From assembly GCA_024698325.1 (NCBI GenBank), contig JAILRG010000051.1, positions 1 through 51,846 of the forward strand: a stretch of 51,846 nt of DNA, given 5' to 3'. A program made the position numbers and the translations under genes. Shown one piece after another: positions 1 through 7,120 of this stretch. Below the pieces are notes generated by a model. The model was not told the DNA's origin and did no database searches. It saw only the letters and a list, made by a program, of their open reading frames with translations. This DNA comes from Treponema sp. Lineage in GTDB: Bacteria > Spirochaetota > Spirochaetia > Treponematales > Treponemataceae. Position 1 is the first letter of the stretch. The number at the start of each line of letters is the position of its first letter.

Positions 1-10
1 GTTGTCGTTC

Positions 11-33
11 GCTGTAGCGGTGTGCTGTAGCGG
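11..33. repeat. Two direct copies of a 10-mer, 3 nt apart
   Basis: GCTGTAGCGG occurs at 11-20 and again at 24-33. It lies in the first transcribed bases of the leftward promoter at 45-74. The function is unknown, and it could be part of a leader or of a repeat that continues outside the window. Confidence 0.4.
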
Positions 34-44
34 CGACGAATGAG

Positions 45-74
45 AATATATCACAACTCACCAAAAACTGTCAA
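45..74 (-). promoter_or_regulatory. Strong sigma70-type promoter with UP element, reading off the left edge
   Basis: On the minus strand a perfect TTGACA (74-69) and TATATT (50-45) are separated by 18 nt. Directly upstream (about 75-120) lie A-tracts typical of an UP element. The transcript would start near 38 and leave the window after crossing two copies of a 10-mer (11-20 and 24-33). The gene served is outside the window. Such promoters often drive stable RNA or very highly expressed genes, but that is inference. Confidence 0.6.
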
Positions 75-123
75 GTAAATATTTTTATTTTTTTCAAAAT
101 TTTTTCTTTTTTTTTCGTTTCTG

Positions 124-732
124 CTAAATATCGTGCTTAACCACTGGAATGAAATGTATCAGGTAATCAATAAATGATGCATAACTCAATACCAGACAAA
201 CCGTAAACATGCACACAGCCCCTATATGAAGAAAGGCAACATCCACAGGGAGTGCAATTCCAAGCCGGCAGGCGCTCTCCAGCGCAAGCATATAAAAGCC
301 GGAAATGATATAAAATACGGTCTTGAATTTACCGCCCTTACGCGCGGCAATTGCAACGCCATTCTTCATCGCTATCATGCGAAGGAAATTCATGCTGAAT
401 TCGCGGTACATGATAAGCAAGAGAATTATGAGAGGCATATATCCGCCGGCACGCCATGAAGAATAAAGCCCGCAGAAAAACACTGTAAGGTTCAGCATGA
501 CATCCGCAAAGGGATCGAACAGCTTTCCAAAGTCACTTACCTCGCCATTTTTGCGTGCATAATGACCATCCAGATAATCAGTAAACTCAAAAACAGCAAG
601 CAGCGGAATCATCACAAAGGCAGAAATTTTACCCAGCAAAACTGAATGAGTCCATACAGGAATAAAATACAGAAGAAAAAAAACAGGCGCAAAGCAAAAG
701 CGCATCAAGGTAAAGCAGTTCGAAATTTTCAT
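124..732 (-). CDS. pgsA: CDP-alcohol phosphatidyltransferase (phosphatidylglycerophosphate synthase-like)
   Basis: This integral membrane enzyme of about 202 residues should transfer a phosphatidyl group from CDP-diacylglycerol to an alcohol, most likely glycerol-3-phosphate. The full family signature is visible: D52, D55-G56, A59-R60, G69, D73 and D77 fit DxxDGxxAR-x8-G-x3-D-x3-D. Several hydrophobic helices follow. The ATG at 732 gives the usual family N-terminus (MKISNCFTLMR). It has no Shine-Dalgarno but has a -10-like GATACT 6 nt upstream. A GTG at 774 with GAGGGG 8 nt before it is a real alternative, adding 14 residues. It is the last gene of a minus-strand run behind a kinase-like gene and a membrane protein. 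Which alcohol is used cannot be read from the sequence. Confidence 0.85.
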   Translation of the reverse strand: MKISNCFTLMRFCFAPVFFLLYFIPVWTHSVLLGKISAFVMIPLLAVFEFTDYLDGHYARKNGEVSDFGKLFDPFADVMLNLTVFFCGLYSSWRAGGYMPLIILLLIMYREFSMNFLRMIAMKNGVAIAARKGGKFKTVFYIISGFYMLALESACRLGIALPVDVAFLHIGAVCMFTVCLVLSYASFIDYLIHFIPVVKHDI

Positions 733-738
733 AGTACA

Positions 739-767
739 AGTATCTAAAGTAGAGCCTAAAAAGTCAA
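739..767 (-). promoter_or_regulatory. Candidate leaderless promoter of pgsA
   Basis: TTGACT (767-762), a 17-nt spacer and GATACT (744-739), followed by 6 nt and the ATG at 732. A start point 7 nt after the -10 would fall on the ATG. The case is weakened by the alternative GTG start at 774, which has a Shine-Dalgarno. Confidence 0.4.
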
Positions 768-807
768 GCGACACTAAAGACACCCCTCAGAAGGAGTCCT
801 CGCCGCA

Positions 808-1548
808 TTACAAATCCTGATGCAGCCGGATTGTCACAAGCTCCCAGCTGCGCTCCATCAGGCAGGTGAATAATGCCGGATACACAAGAGTCCTTTCCTC
901 ATCCGCAAAAGACACATACCTGCAGTTCAGATCAGAAAGACACCAGCTGATATAGCGGTTTACCACCTGAGGAAAACGTTTCTGCTCAAGGCGAGCCATC
1001 TGTACCGCATTTCCATTTTCTTCCGCCGAAGGAACATACCACACCCTCGGAAGCGGAAGTAACAGGACGGAAGGGAGCGTATACAGGTTAAAATACATCC
1101 CCTCAGGCTTTTCAGCGGCATAGAAGTTTTCGTTTACAGAAAAGCCCTCCCGCTGCACGGAAACAGCGAGCGTATCATTCTGCACACCAAACACAGAATA
1201 CAGCGTAACGCCTGTAAAAACGGTGACAGCGATATACAGCATGACAACCAGGGGGAGGATGATTCGCCAGAATACAGCACAGAAAAAGCCCGCACAAAAA
1301 ACCACACCCCCGCACAGCAGAAACACACTGGATGACAAAAACAGAAAGAAATGCGGCTGCTGAAAGATTAGCAGAACGGTTCCCGCAGCGCAGGCAACGC
1401 TAAGCAATATGCAAAATAGCGAAAAACGCACGTGTACATACGGCCGCCTGAAAACACATCCGCACAATATGCAGACAAGGCAGCCAAAGGCAGCTCCGGT
1501 TAAAAGCAGCACCACGGATGCCGCTGCCACGAATGCAGAAAAACTCAT
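808..1548 (-). CDS. Membrane protein of unknown function
   Basis: 246 residues that I do not recognise. The first ~115 residues form about four hydrophobic segments (roughly 8-30, 40-62, 66-92, 94-118), rich in Cys, Phe and Val. The remainder is a soluble domain of about 125 residues that probably faces the periplasm. The ATG at 1548 overlaps the stop of the upstream kinase-like gene as ATGA, so the two are probably translationally coupled. pgsA follows downstream, which suggests an envelope role, but nothing catalytic is visible. Confidence 0.7.
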   Translation of the reverse strand: MSFSAFVAAASVVLLLTGAAFGCLVCILCGCVFRRPYVHVRFSLFCILLSVACAAGTVLLIFQQPHFFLFLSSSVFLLCGGVVFCAGFFCAVFWRIILPLVVMLYIAVTVFTGVTLYSVFGVQNDTLAVSVQREGFSVNENFYAAEKPEGMYFNLYTLPSVLLLPLPRVWYVPSAEENGNAVQMARLEQKRFPQVVNRYISWCLSDLNCRYVSFADEERTLVYPALFTCLMERSWELVTIRLHQDL

Positions 1549-2369
1549 TGGGGATAAGCCTTAAAGTCCTGCACGATGCTGATAGCTGATTCAACCTTGT
1601 AATCGGGCAGCTCGCTTGCAGCCACAGAAACAGCCTGCTCCACCAGCGCCGCCGACTCAGCCACACCATGCAGCACAAGCCGATGGCCGCTTATCACGGC
1701 ACGCAGGAAGCTGATATTCAGGTGATAGTCCAGGATAAGCATATTTACAATTCTCTGTCCGATAAGCAGCTCTTCCACCCGGCGCTGTCCGGCAGCTTCT
1801 TTTTCCGGGGTTATAAAGCCGTAGACAGTGTCAGCAATCATCTTCGCAGCGCCATCTATATCAAACAAGCCGGTATTAATAACAAGATGGAAGAGCGACG
1901 GATTTTCTATGTCGTAATTAAAAAAGCTCTTATGAAAACCCTTGCGGTTAGCATCGCTTTCGCGAATCCGCTTCATCGCCTGCTTTGAATCCCAGTTGAA
2001 TTCAGCCTTCAGACGTTCAAGCCGGACGGTATCATTAGCGATAAAACGAAATGCCAGATGATTAGGCGCGTCATTCAGAATAATCGAGGAGCCGCGGCCG
2101 ATAAGGATACAATTATTCTCAGAAGCAAACTCAAGGACAGCCGTCTGCAGAAAATCCAGATATTCATCCCTGTCCTTGGTAAGAGACGCAAAGAATCCAG
2201 GCTTTTTTTCATCATATTTGCGAAGTTTTTCCTCGGGAAAACCAAGCTCCACAATCCGACGCTCAATATCCTTGCGGTTTACAAAGCGATACCCGAGCCT
2301 TTCTGCTGCAGCAGCCGCAATTTCATCACCCATCGAAGCAACAGCCCGGGAAATTGTCAGTATAGCCAT
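1545..2369 (-). CDS. Cytidylate kinase-like protein with C-terminal BON-like domain
   Basis: 274 residues. Residues 1 to about 180 resemble the Cytidylate_kin2 group of P-loop kinases (start MAILTISR, the INRKDIE-like region after GYRF, and IGRGSS near residue 90). The nucleotide loop, usually ISRxxGSGGxxIA, reads ISRAVASMGDEIA here, so two loop glycines are lost and activity is uncertain. The last ~75 residues (from about 200: NISFLRAVISGHRLVLHG onward) look like a BON-type domain, an unusual partner for a nucleotide kinase. The start at 2369 has AAGGAG 6 nt upstream. It heads the operon with the membrane protein and pgsA. The family call is fairly firm, but the substrate is not known. Confidence 0.75.
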   Translation of the reverse strand: MAILTISRAVASMGDEIAAAAAERLGYRFVNRKDIERRIVELGFPEEKLRKYDEKKPGFFASLTKDRDEYLDFLQTAVLEFASENNCILIGRGSSIILNDAPNHLAFRFIANDTVRLERLKAEFNWDSKQAMKRIRESDANRKGFHKSFFNYDIENPSLFHLVINTGLFDIDGAAKMIADTVYGFITPEKEAAGQRRVEELLIGQRIVNMLILDYHLNISFLRAVISGHRLVLHGVAESAALVEQAVSVAASELPDYKVESAISIVQDFKAYPQ

Positions 2370-2395
2370 AAGAACTCCTTGCAAGTATACTGCTT

Positions 2396-2424
2396 ATAAT
2401 AAAGCGAAACGATTGAAGACGCAA
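2396..2424 (-). promoter_or_regulatory. Promoter of the kinase-like/pgsA operon
   Basis: TTGCGT (2424-2419), a 17-nt spacer and TATTAT (2401-2396) lie 26 nt before the ATG at 2369, which has its own AAGGAG. The -35 is weak (3 of 6) and the -10 is good (5 of 6). Confidence 0.45.
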
Positions 2425-2471
2425 TGATTTTTTAATACATGCTGTAAACTGCCTGCAGGAGGAATAAGCCC

Positions 2472-3044
2472 ATGAGTACACAGCAAAACACTGACAGCGC
2501 CCTTCTCTGGACACAGGGAAAAGCAGAAACGCTGCTTACAACGCCAGTTTTAACCGTCACTCAGGTTCCGGCAACATCGTCAGACGGCCTGCACGGTGAC
2601 TATATCGTCATGGACGCAAAAGACTGGTGTATCGTCATCCCGGATACCGGCCGTTCATTTCTGCTTGTAAAACAATGGCGCCACGGCGAACGGGCTTTAA
2701 GCATCGAATTTCCAGGCGGGGTTATTGAAAAAGGTGAAGAGCCCGAAAAAGCCGCTGCAAGAGAGCTGCTGGAAGAAACAGGCTGCAAAGCCGGCAAGCT
2801 GACTCATCTGGGAACGATGAATCCGAACCCGGCCCTGATGAGCAATCACATACACGTTTTTCTGGCGGAAGAGCTTACTGACACGGGCTGTCAGAATCTT
2901 GACAAGGACGAATACGTTACTTTTTTTGAACGGGATAAAAAAGAAGTGCTGCGCAACATGGGAAGCAAGGAATATCCTCACGCACTCATGTCGGCAGCAC
3001 TCATGCTGTACATGCAGCACACAATGCTGCATGACGGTCAATAA
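2472..3044 (+). CDS. Nudix hydrolase (ADP-ribose pyrophosphatase-like)
   Basis: 190-residue soluble hydrolase expected to cleave a nucleoside diphosphate linked to another group, such as ADP-ribose. The Nudix box is intact at residues 83-105: G83, E89, R97-E98, E101-E102 and G104 fit G-x5-E-x7-REUxEExGU. The preceding strand SIEFPGG and the surrounding layout fit the ADPRase subgroup. AGGAGG sits 9 nt before the ATG. The gene is divergent from the kinase-like operon and ends 15 nt from the convergent LysM gene, with no obvious terminator between them. The exact substrate is not readable. Confidence 0.85.
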   Translation: MSTQQNTDSALLWTQGKAETLLTTPVLTVTQVPATSSDGLHGDYIVMDAKDWCIVIPDTGRSFLLVKQWRHGERALSIEFPGGVIEKGEEPEKAAARELLEETGCKAGKLTHLGTMNPNPALMSNHIHVFLAEELTDTGCQNLDKDEYVTFFERDKKEVLRNMGSKEYPHALMSAALMLYMQHTMLHDGQ

Positions 3045-3059
3045 TGCAAATCTGAAAAA

Positions 3060-3761
3060 CTACCGCGTTGCATCATAGGGATCGTACTGCTTTGATGGAG
3101 TATACACTCCACGGCGGTACTCTCCGGTGATGCTCGGAATCTTCATCTTCATACCGGGAAGAATCAGGTTAGGATCAGAAGGCTTCGGCATATTTGCCTT
3201 GTTTTCTGAATCCTGGTACAGGTTTTCCCACAGCAGCGGATTGTTGTAAACATAAGGCCGGCCGGAAATGTTCCAGTAACAGTCTTTTGTATCTGCCCAT
3301 GGGCGGACAACATAGTACTCAGGAAGCGGCGTAATTTCTTTAATATCAGCCAGCGTCGTCATAACCTGATTTGCATAGGCAGTTGCAGCTGCATAATCTT
3401 CAGCATCGTACGCTTCTTTTGCACTGGCAAACGCCTTCTGTGCCGCAGAGTATGCCATCGGGAAGTTTCGGTCAGCTTCAATGCTGCGTGCATAGTCCAG
3501 ACGCTTAGAAGCCTGCTTCATGACAGTATCGCAATCTGCTTTTGCAAGCATTTTCTGAATGAACGCCTGTGATAACGCTGCATTTTCCTCAGCTTTTGCC
3601 GCATATTCTTCTGCAAGCGCATATTCGCCGGCATCCAGTGCAGCCTCAGCCTTTTTGGTATACTGCTCGGCCAGCTTCTGATAGGTGTTATTCTTATAAC
3701 TAACCGCAAAAAGAGCTGTAGCAGCGGCAAACAAAGCAGTAGCAATAAGCACTTTTTTCAT
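3060..3761 (-). CDS. Exported protein with C-terminal LysM-like domain
   Basis: 233 residues. An N-terminal signal peptide (MKKVLIATALFAAATALFA) is followed by an Ala/Glu/Lys-rich helical region (about 25-140). Near residues 147-213 there is a LysM-like segment (YYVVRPWADTKDCYW, then NPLLWENLYQDS, then a LILPGMKMKIP ending) that probably binds peptidoglycan. The ATG at 3761 shares one base with the stop of the upstream lipoprotein gene (TAATG), so the two are coupled and probably act together in the periplasm. The helical part resembles the Ala-rich repeats of the partner lipoprotein. The precise role is unknown. Confidence 0.75.
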   Translation of the reverse strand: MKKVLIATALFAAATALFAVSYKNNTYQKLAEQYTKKAEAALDAGEYALAEEYAAKAEENAALSQAFIQKMLAKADCDTVMKQASKRLDYARSIEADRNFPMAYSAAQKAFASAKEAYDAEDYAAATAYANQVMTTLADIKEITPLPEYYVVRPWADTKDCYWNISGRPYVYNNPLLWENLYQDSENKANMPKPSDPNLILPGMKMKIPSITGEYRRGVYTPSKQYDPYDATR

Positions 3762-4804
3762 TATTGAGCCTCCTGAGCGCCGGCTGTCTTTGAAGCAGCT
3801 TCTTCAGCAGCAATCGCCTCTTTCACTTCAGTTTCTGCCTCAGCATTGCTTACATCAATTACGGCTTCTTCCGGATTTGCAAGCTCATCGGCTTCCAGGA
3901 GCACAGCATCTTCTGCCTCGATACCGGAAACCTGGCTTTCTCCAAGCGGTGCCACACCATCAGCTTCCTGCGCATAGGTTGCAGTCTCCGAAGCCTTCTG
4001 TTTTGCACGCTCAATGGCGGCCTGCGCTGCGGCACGGGCTTTTGATACAGATTCATACAAACTGGTAAAAGCTTTCTTTGAAGCCTGATAATCCTGATAT
4101 GCGCTCTCCGTGTTCTGAGTGACATAGCTGGCATCAGCTTTCTTGAACAGCTCTGCAGCCTTTCCGTACTCATCCTTGCGGGAAACACCAGCTTTTACGC
4201 TGTCAGCATTTTTCTTTGCTTCAAGAGCGGCATTGCGCTCGCGGCCTGCCATCGCACGGAAAGCCTTGTCAAGAATTGACTTGTAGGCCTTGTAAGCGGT
4301 ATCTGCACTGGCACTATCGCCATCTGCATCATACTTCGCAAGTGCGTCTTCGCCAGTCTTATATGCAGCCTTGTCGATATCATTGGAATCAAGTCCATCG
4401 ACACGCTTTTTCATCGCCTGTGCCTGAGCAGCCTTGTCCAGAGAATCATAGCGGACGGTCAAATCCTTGATTCTCGCGCTGTAATCAGCAGTGTTATCTG
4501 CCGCCATATCAGCCTTCAGCTTTTCATACTCACTCTCAGCAGCTTTCCATGCAGACGGATATGCATTTTTAGCTCCAGATGCAACCGCGCGGTTCCGGGC
4601 TTCTTCCAGCCTGGCCATCAATTCACTGTTAGCATCCGAAAAATTCTTCGGCTCTTCTTTCGGTTCTTCGACAGGAGCCGGCTCAGGTTTCGGCTCCTCA
4701 ACAGGCGCCGGAGGCACCGGCTCTTCCGTAGGGGTAGACCCACACGACACGCACGCAAGCATAATAGCAGCGCCAGCTAATGCGGTTAAAGACTTTACCT
4801 TCAT
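3761..4804 (-). CDS. Ala/Glu-rich lipoprotein of unknown function
   Basis: 347 residues with a lipoprotein-type signal peptide. Two candidate acylated cysteines occur (C18 in MLAC and C21 in CVSC), and the spacing fits the relaxed lipobox of spirochaetes. A Pro/Glu-rich linker follows (about 24-52, PxPEEPK-type repeats). Then comes a long charged helical stretch (about 55-300, a probable coiled coil of the kind seen in DUF4398 proteins) and an acidic C-terminus. The start at 4804 has GGAGGAAG upstream. An upstream in-frame extension would remove the signal peptide, so it was rejected. It is coupled to the LysM protein and may tether it to a membrane. No enzymatic motif is visible. Confidence 0.75.
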   Translation of the reverse strand: MKVKSLTALAGAAIMLACVSCGSTPTEEPVPPAPVEEPKPEPAPVEEPKEEPKNFSDANSELMARLEEARNRAVASGAKNAYPSAWKAAESEYEKLKADMAADNTADYSARIKDLTVRYDSLDKAAQAQAMKKRVDGLDSNDIDKAAYKTGEDALAKYDADGDSASADTAYKAYKSILDKAFRAMAGRERNAALEAKKNADSVKAGVSRKDEYGKAAELFKKADASYVTQNTESAYQDYQASKKAFTSLYESVSKARAAAQAAIERAKQKASETATYAQEADGVAPLGESQVSGIEAEDAVLLEADELANPEEAVIDVSNAEAETEVKEAIAAEEAASKTAGAQEAQ

Positions 4805-4831
4805 TCTTCCTCCAAATTTTTGTCGGTATAG

Positions 4832-4860
4832 ATTATAAAGCAGTTTTTCATTGATAGCAA
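4832..4860 (-). promoter_or_regulatory. Promoter of the lipoprotein/LysM operon
   Basis: TTGCTA (4860-4855), a 17-nt spacer and a perfect TATAAT (4837-4832), 27 nt before the ATG at 4804. The leader carries a strong GGAGGAAG. Confidence 0.65.
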
Positions 4861-4937
4861 CCTTACGAAAAAAAAATCTGCGCAAAAGCACTTTTAGTTG
4901 TATACTGAAGGCAATTACCAAACTGGCGAGGTATAAA

Positions 4938-5165
4938 ATGACGGATGATTTTTCTTATGAGATTGTAAAGAACATCGGAACCCTTTCTGAGGGCAAGGGA
5001 GGCTGGACGCTTGAGCTTAACATGGTTTCATGGGGCGGAAGATCGCCGAAGTACGACATCCGCTCCTGGGCGCCCGACCATCAAAAAATGGGAAAAGGCG
5101 TCACACTGACAAAAGAAGATATGATTGCCCTGAAGGATTTGCTGGAAAAAACGCAGATTGACTGA
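4938..5165 (+). CDS. PC4/YdbC-family single-stranded nucleic acid-binding protein
   Basis: Small 75-residue protein that resembles the YdbC branch of the PC4 (transcriptional coactivator p15) fold. It has an N-terminal strand region (FSYEIVKNIGTLSE), KGGWTLELNMVSWGGR, YDIRSWAPDHQKMGKG and a C-terminal helix LTKEDMIALKDLLEK. Relatives bind single-stranded DNA or RNA without sequence specificity. GAGG lies 8 nt before the ATG. It is a single-gene unit closed by a strong terminator that overlaps the 3' end of the convergent holA gene. Its partners are not indicated by the context. Confidence 0.8.
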   Translation: MTDDFSYEIVKNIGTLSEGKGGWTLELNMVSWGGRSPKYDIRSWAPDHQKMGKGVTLTKEDMIALKDLLEKTQID

Positions 5166-5171
5166 CAGCAA

Positions 5172-5215
5172 GCCTCTGCTAGGCTTGGTATACGGCAGCA
5201 GAGGCGCCTTTTTTT
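5172..5215 (+). terminator. Rho-independent terminator of the YdbC gene
   Basis: Stem GCCTCTGCT (5172-5180) pairs with AGCAGAGGC (5197-5205) across a 16-nt loop and is followed by GCC and a T-run ending at 5215. It overlaps the last codons of the convergent holA gene. The minus-strand side has no T-run. Confidence 0.8.
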
Positions 5216-6216
5216 ATGATGATTTCAAAAAGCAGGATGGTAAGCTGCGTATCGGTAAACGCGCTGCCAGAGGAGCGGATTTCCATATCCGTCTTTGAAA
5301 GCAGCGCAATAATCGCCGCACACTGCCCGGCGCCCCACACGCGAGAAGCCTTTGCATACTGGGCGCGGATTGTTTTTCCACCAAAGCCATTTGTCTTAAG
5401 GGCAAAATCGTCCACATATGCGCCGCCGGCATGCAGCTGATGCCAGAGCGCAAGCTTTCGGAAACAGGACGCAAGACCTGCAATCAGCATGACGGGACTG
5501 TTAGATTTTGTCAGCAGGATTTTCTGCAAAATTGAGAGCGCATTTTCAAGACGAGCCGGCGGCTGTACGCTTCCATCCGCCATCGCATCAAACAGGGTAA
5601 ATGCGGACTCTTCCCTGTTGTGCGCAAGAATCTGCTCCACATCTTCGCTGGAAATTACATGCTCTTTCGGAAAGCAGAGAAAAAAGCGGCTGCATTCAGC
5701 ACGAAGCGCCTCGGTGTTATTCTCCACCATATCCAGGATTGCTTCGGCTGCGTCCGGCTCCAGCGCATACCCATTCTTGCGAAAATAATCGTGAAGCCAT
5801 GCTTCCTTGCGGTCATCAAACATTTCCCAGAACTGCTTTTTATTGGCAGCGGGAACCAGCTTTTCAAGCTTACTGTCAACAGAAATTTCATCCGAGACAA
5901 GCACGAGTACAGATGCATCCGAAGGGGACGCATTTGCGGCAGAGGGCGTAACAGACGCAACCCATTCCGCAAGCAGTGAGATGTCTTCTTTTTTCTTGAT
6001 TCCCTCAGCGCCCCGCAGCACGATAAATGTTGCAGGCGTAAAGAGCGATTCAGTCCGCAGCTGGCTTACGATATCTTCAATACGAGTGTCTGCGGCGTAA
6101 TAAACAAAACTGTCGCTGGAGCCATATTTTTTTTCCAGCGACGCCTTTACCGCCTCGACAGCCTCGTTGCGAAGCCCGAACTCCGGACCTGTATACAGAT
6201 ATACTGGCGCTGTCAT
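5179..6216 (-). CDS. holA: DNA polymerase III delta subunit
   Basis: 345-residue clamp-loader subunit that opens the beta sliding clamp. The N-terminus (MTAPVYLYTGPE, then an E/K-rich first helix, then SLFTPATFIVLRGAE) matches the HolA AAA+-like domain without a functional P-loop. The C-terminal half (AFTLFDAMADG, MLIAGLASCFRKLALW, then SSGSAFTDTQLTILLFEI near the end) is the collar domain. The ATG at 6216 lies 4 nt after the lexA stop and has little Shine-Dalgarno, so it is probably read by coupling. An upstream TTG at 6246 would overlap lexA. It is the last gene of hprK-ptsH-lexA-holA. Length and layout are normal for the family. Confidence 0.88.
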   Translation of the reverse strand: MTAPVYLYTGPEFGLRNEAVEAVKASLEKKYGSSDSFVYYAADTRIEDIVSQLRTESLFTPATFIVLRGAEGIKKKEDISLLAEWVASVTPSAANASPSDASVLVLVSDEISVDSKLEKLVPAANKKQFWEMFDDRKEAWLHDYFRKNGYALEPDAAEAILDMVENNTEALRAECSRFFLCFPKEHVISSEDVEQILAHNREESAFTLFDAMADGSVQPPARLENALSILQKILLTKSNSPVMLIAGLASCFRKLALWHQLHAGGAYVDDFALKTNGFGGKTIRAQYAKASRVWGAGQCAAIIALLSKTDMEIRSSGSAFTDTQLTILLFEIIIKKGASAAVYQA

Positions 6217-6220
6217 CAGA

Positions 6221-6826
6221 TTAGTAGGTGCGGACAATATTGGCAAGGGTGCCTACAATGCGCACATCCTGACAGTAAATCGCCTGGAAAGCGGGATTTT
6301 CGGGCTGCAGCCGGACGCGCTCGCTTTCGCGATAAAAGCGCTTCAGCGTAATGGCATCATCCAGAACAGCTACAACAATCTGACCGTCGACCGCTGTAGA
6401 TGATTGCTCTATGATGGCAAGGTCACCTTCAAGGATGCCGGCATTTATCATGCTGGTACCACGCACGCGAAGGGCAAAATAGCTTTTTCCGGGGCGTACA
6501 AACGGCTCGGTAAGATTTACATAGCCGTCAAGATTTTCCTCACACAGCAGGGGCTTTCCTGCAGCAACAGTTCCAAGCATGGGAACCTTTGCCATAAACG
6601 GCGCATGTGAGCCCTGACCATCCAGCACGCGGATTGAGCGGGAACGCTTCTGACTCTGGGAGAGAAAGCCTTTTTTCTGCAGGGCCGCAATGTGATCTTG
6701 CACCGCGCGCAGCGAAATGCTGAAATGCTCGCCGATTTCACGCACTGTAGGCGGGTACTCATTATCTTTTGTATAGGAGGAGATGAAATCAAGCACTTCC
6801 TGCTGGCGGGCTGTAATGCCTTTCAT
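6221..6826 (-). CDS. lexA: LexA SOS repressor
   Basis: 201-residue repressor and autoprotease. The N-terminal winged helix (residues 1-70: LTARQQEVL-type start, YPPTVREIGEHFSISLRAVQDHI recognition region) binds operators. The C-terminal S24 peptidase domain holds the cleavage pair A89-G90 and the catalytic dyad S125 (RGTSM) and K162 (TLKRF). The ATG at 6826 follows the ptsH stop by one base. Its GAGGAGGAG Shine-Dalgarno is made of the last ptsH codons, so expression is tied to the HPr gene. Neighbours hprK and ptsH (carbon signalling) and holA (replication) make an unusual operon. I could not recognise a LexA operator, as spirochaete sites are poorly known to me. Confidence 0.92.
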   Translation of the reverse strand: MKGITARQQEVLDFISSYTKDNEYPPTVREIGEHFSISLRAVQDHIAALQKKGFLSQSQKRSRSIRVLDGQGSHAPFMAKVPMLGTVAAGKPLLCEENLDGYVNLTEPFVRPGKSYFALRVRGTSMINAGILEGDLAIIEQSSTAVDGQIVVAVLDDAITLKRFYRESERVRLQPENPAFQAIYCQDVRIVGTLANIVRTY

Positions 6827-6827
6827 A

Positions 6828-7094
6828 TTACTCCTCCTCGAATTTTGAGTCGAACAAAGCTGCAATTGCCTCAGAAGCTTCTTTCTCGTCAACCCCATCG
6901 GTCTTAAGCGTGAGCGTCGTATTATAACCGGCTGCCATCGTAATAACACCCATTATCGACTTGGCATTTACCGATACAGAATCTTTTTCAATCATTACTT
7001 CTGCCGTATACTTGTTTGCAGTCTGAGCAATCATAGCTGCAGGACGTGCGTGAATACCAGCCCGGTTCAAGACAGTAACCATTTTCTCTATCAT
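6828..7094 (-). CDS. ptsH: HPr phosphocarrier protein
   Basis: 88 residues. His15 (AGIHARPA) is the site that EI phosphorylates. Ser46 (NAKSIMGV) is the regulatory site that HPr kinase phosphorylates. Both are at canonical positions, which supports the ATG at 7094 (GAGGG 7 nt upstream). It lies directly behind hprK, so kinase and substrate are made together. No EI or EII genes are in the window. In several treponemes the PTS is incomplete and HPr is thought to serve regulation, but that cannot be decided here. The last codons form the ribosome-binding site of lexA. Confidence 0.93.
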   Translation of the reverse strand: MIEKMVTVLNRAGIHARPAAMIAQTANKYTAEVMIEKDSVSVNAKSIMGVITMAAGYNTTLTLKTDGVDEKEASEAIAALFDSKFEEE

Positions 7095-7120
7095 TTACAT
7101 ACCCTCACAGATAAAGTTTA

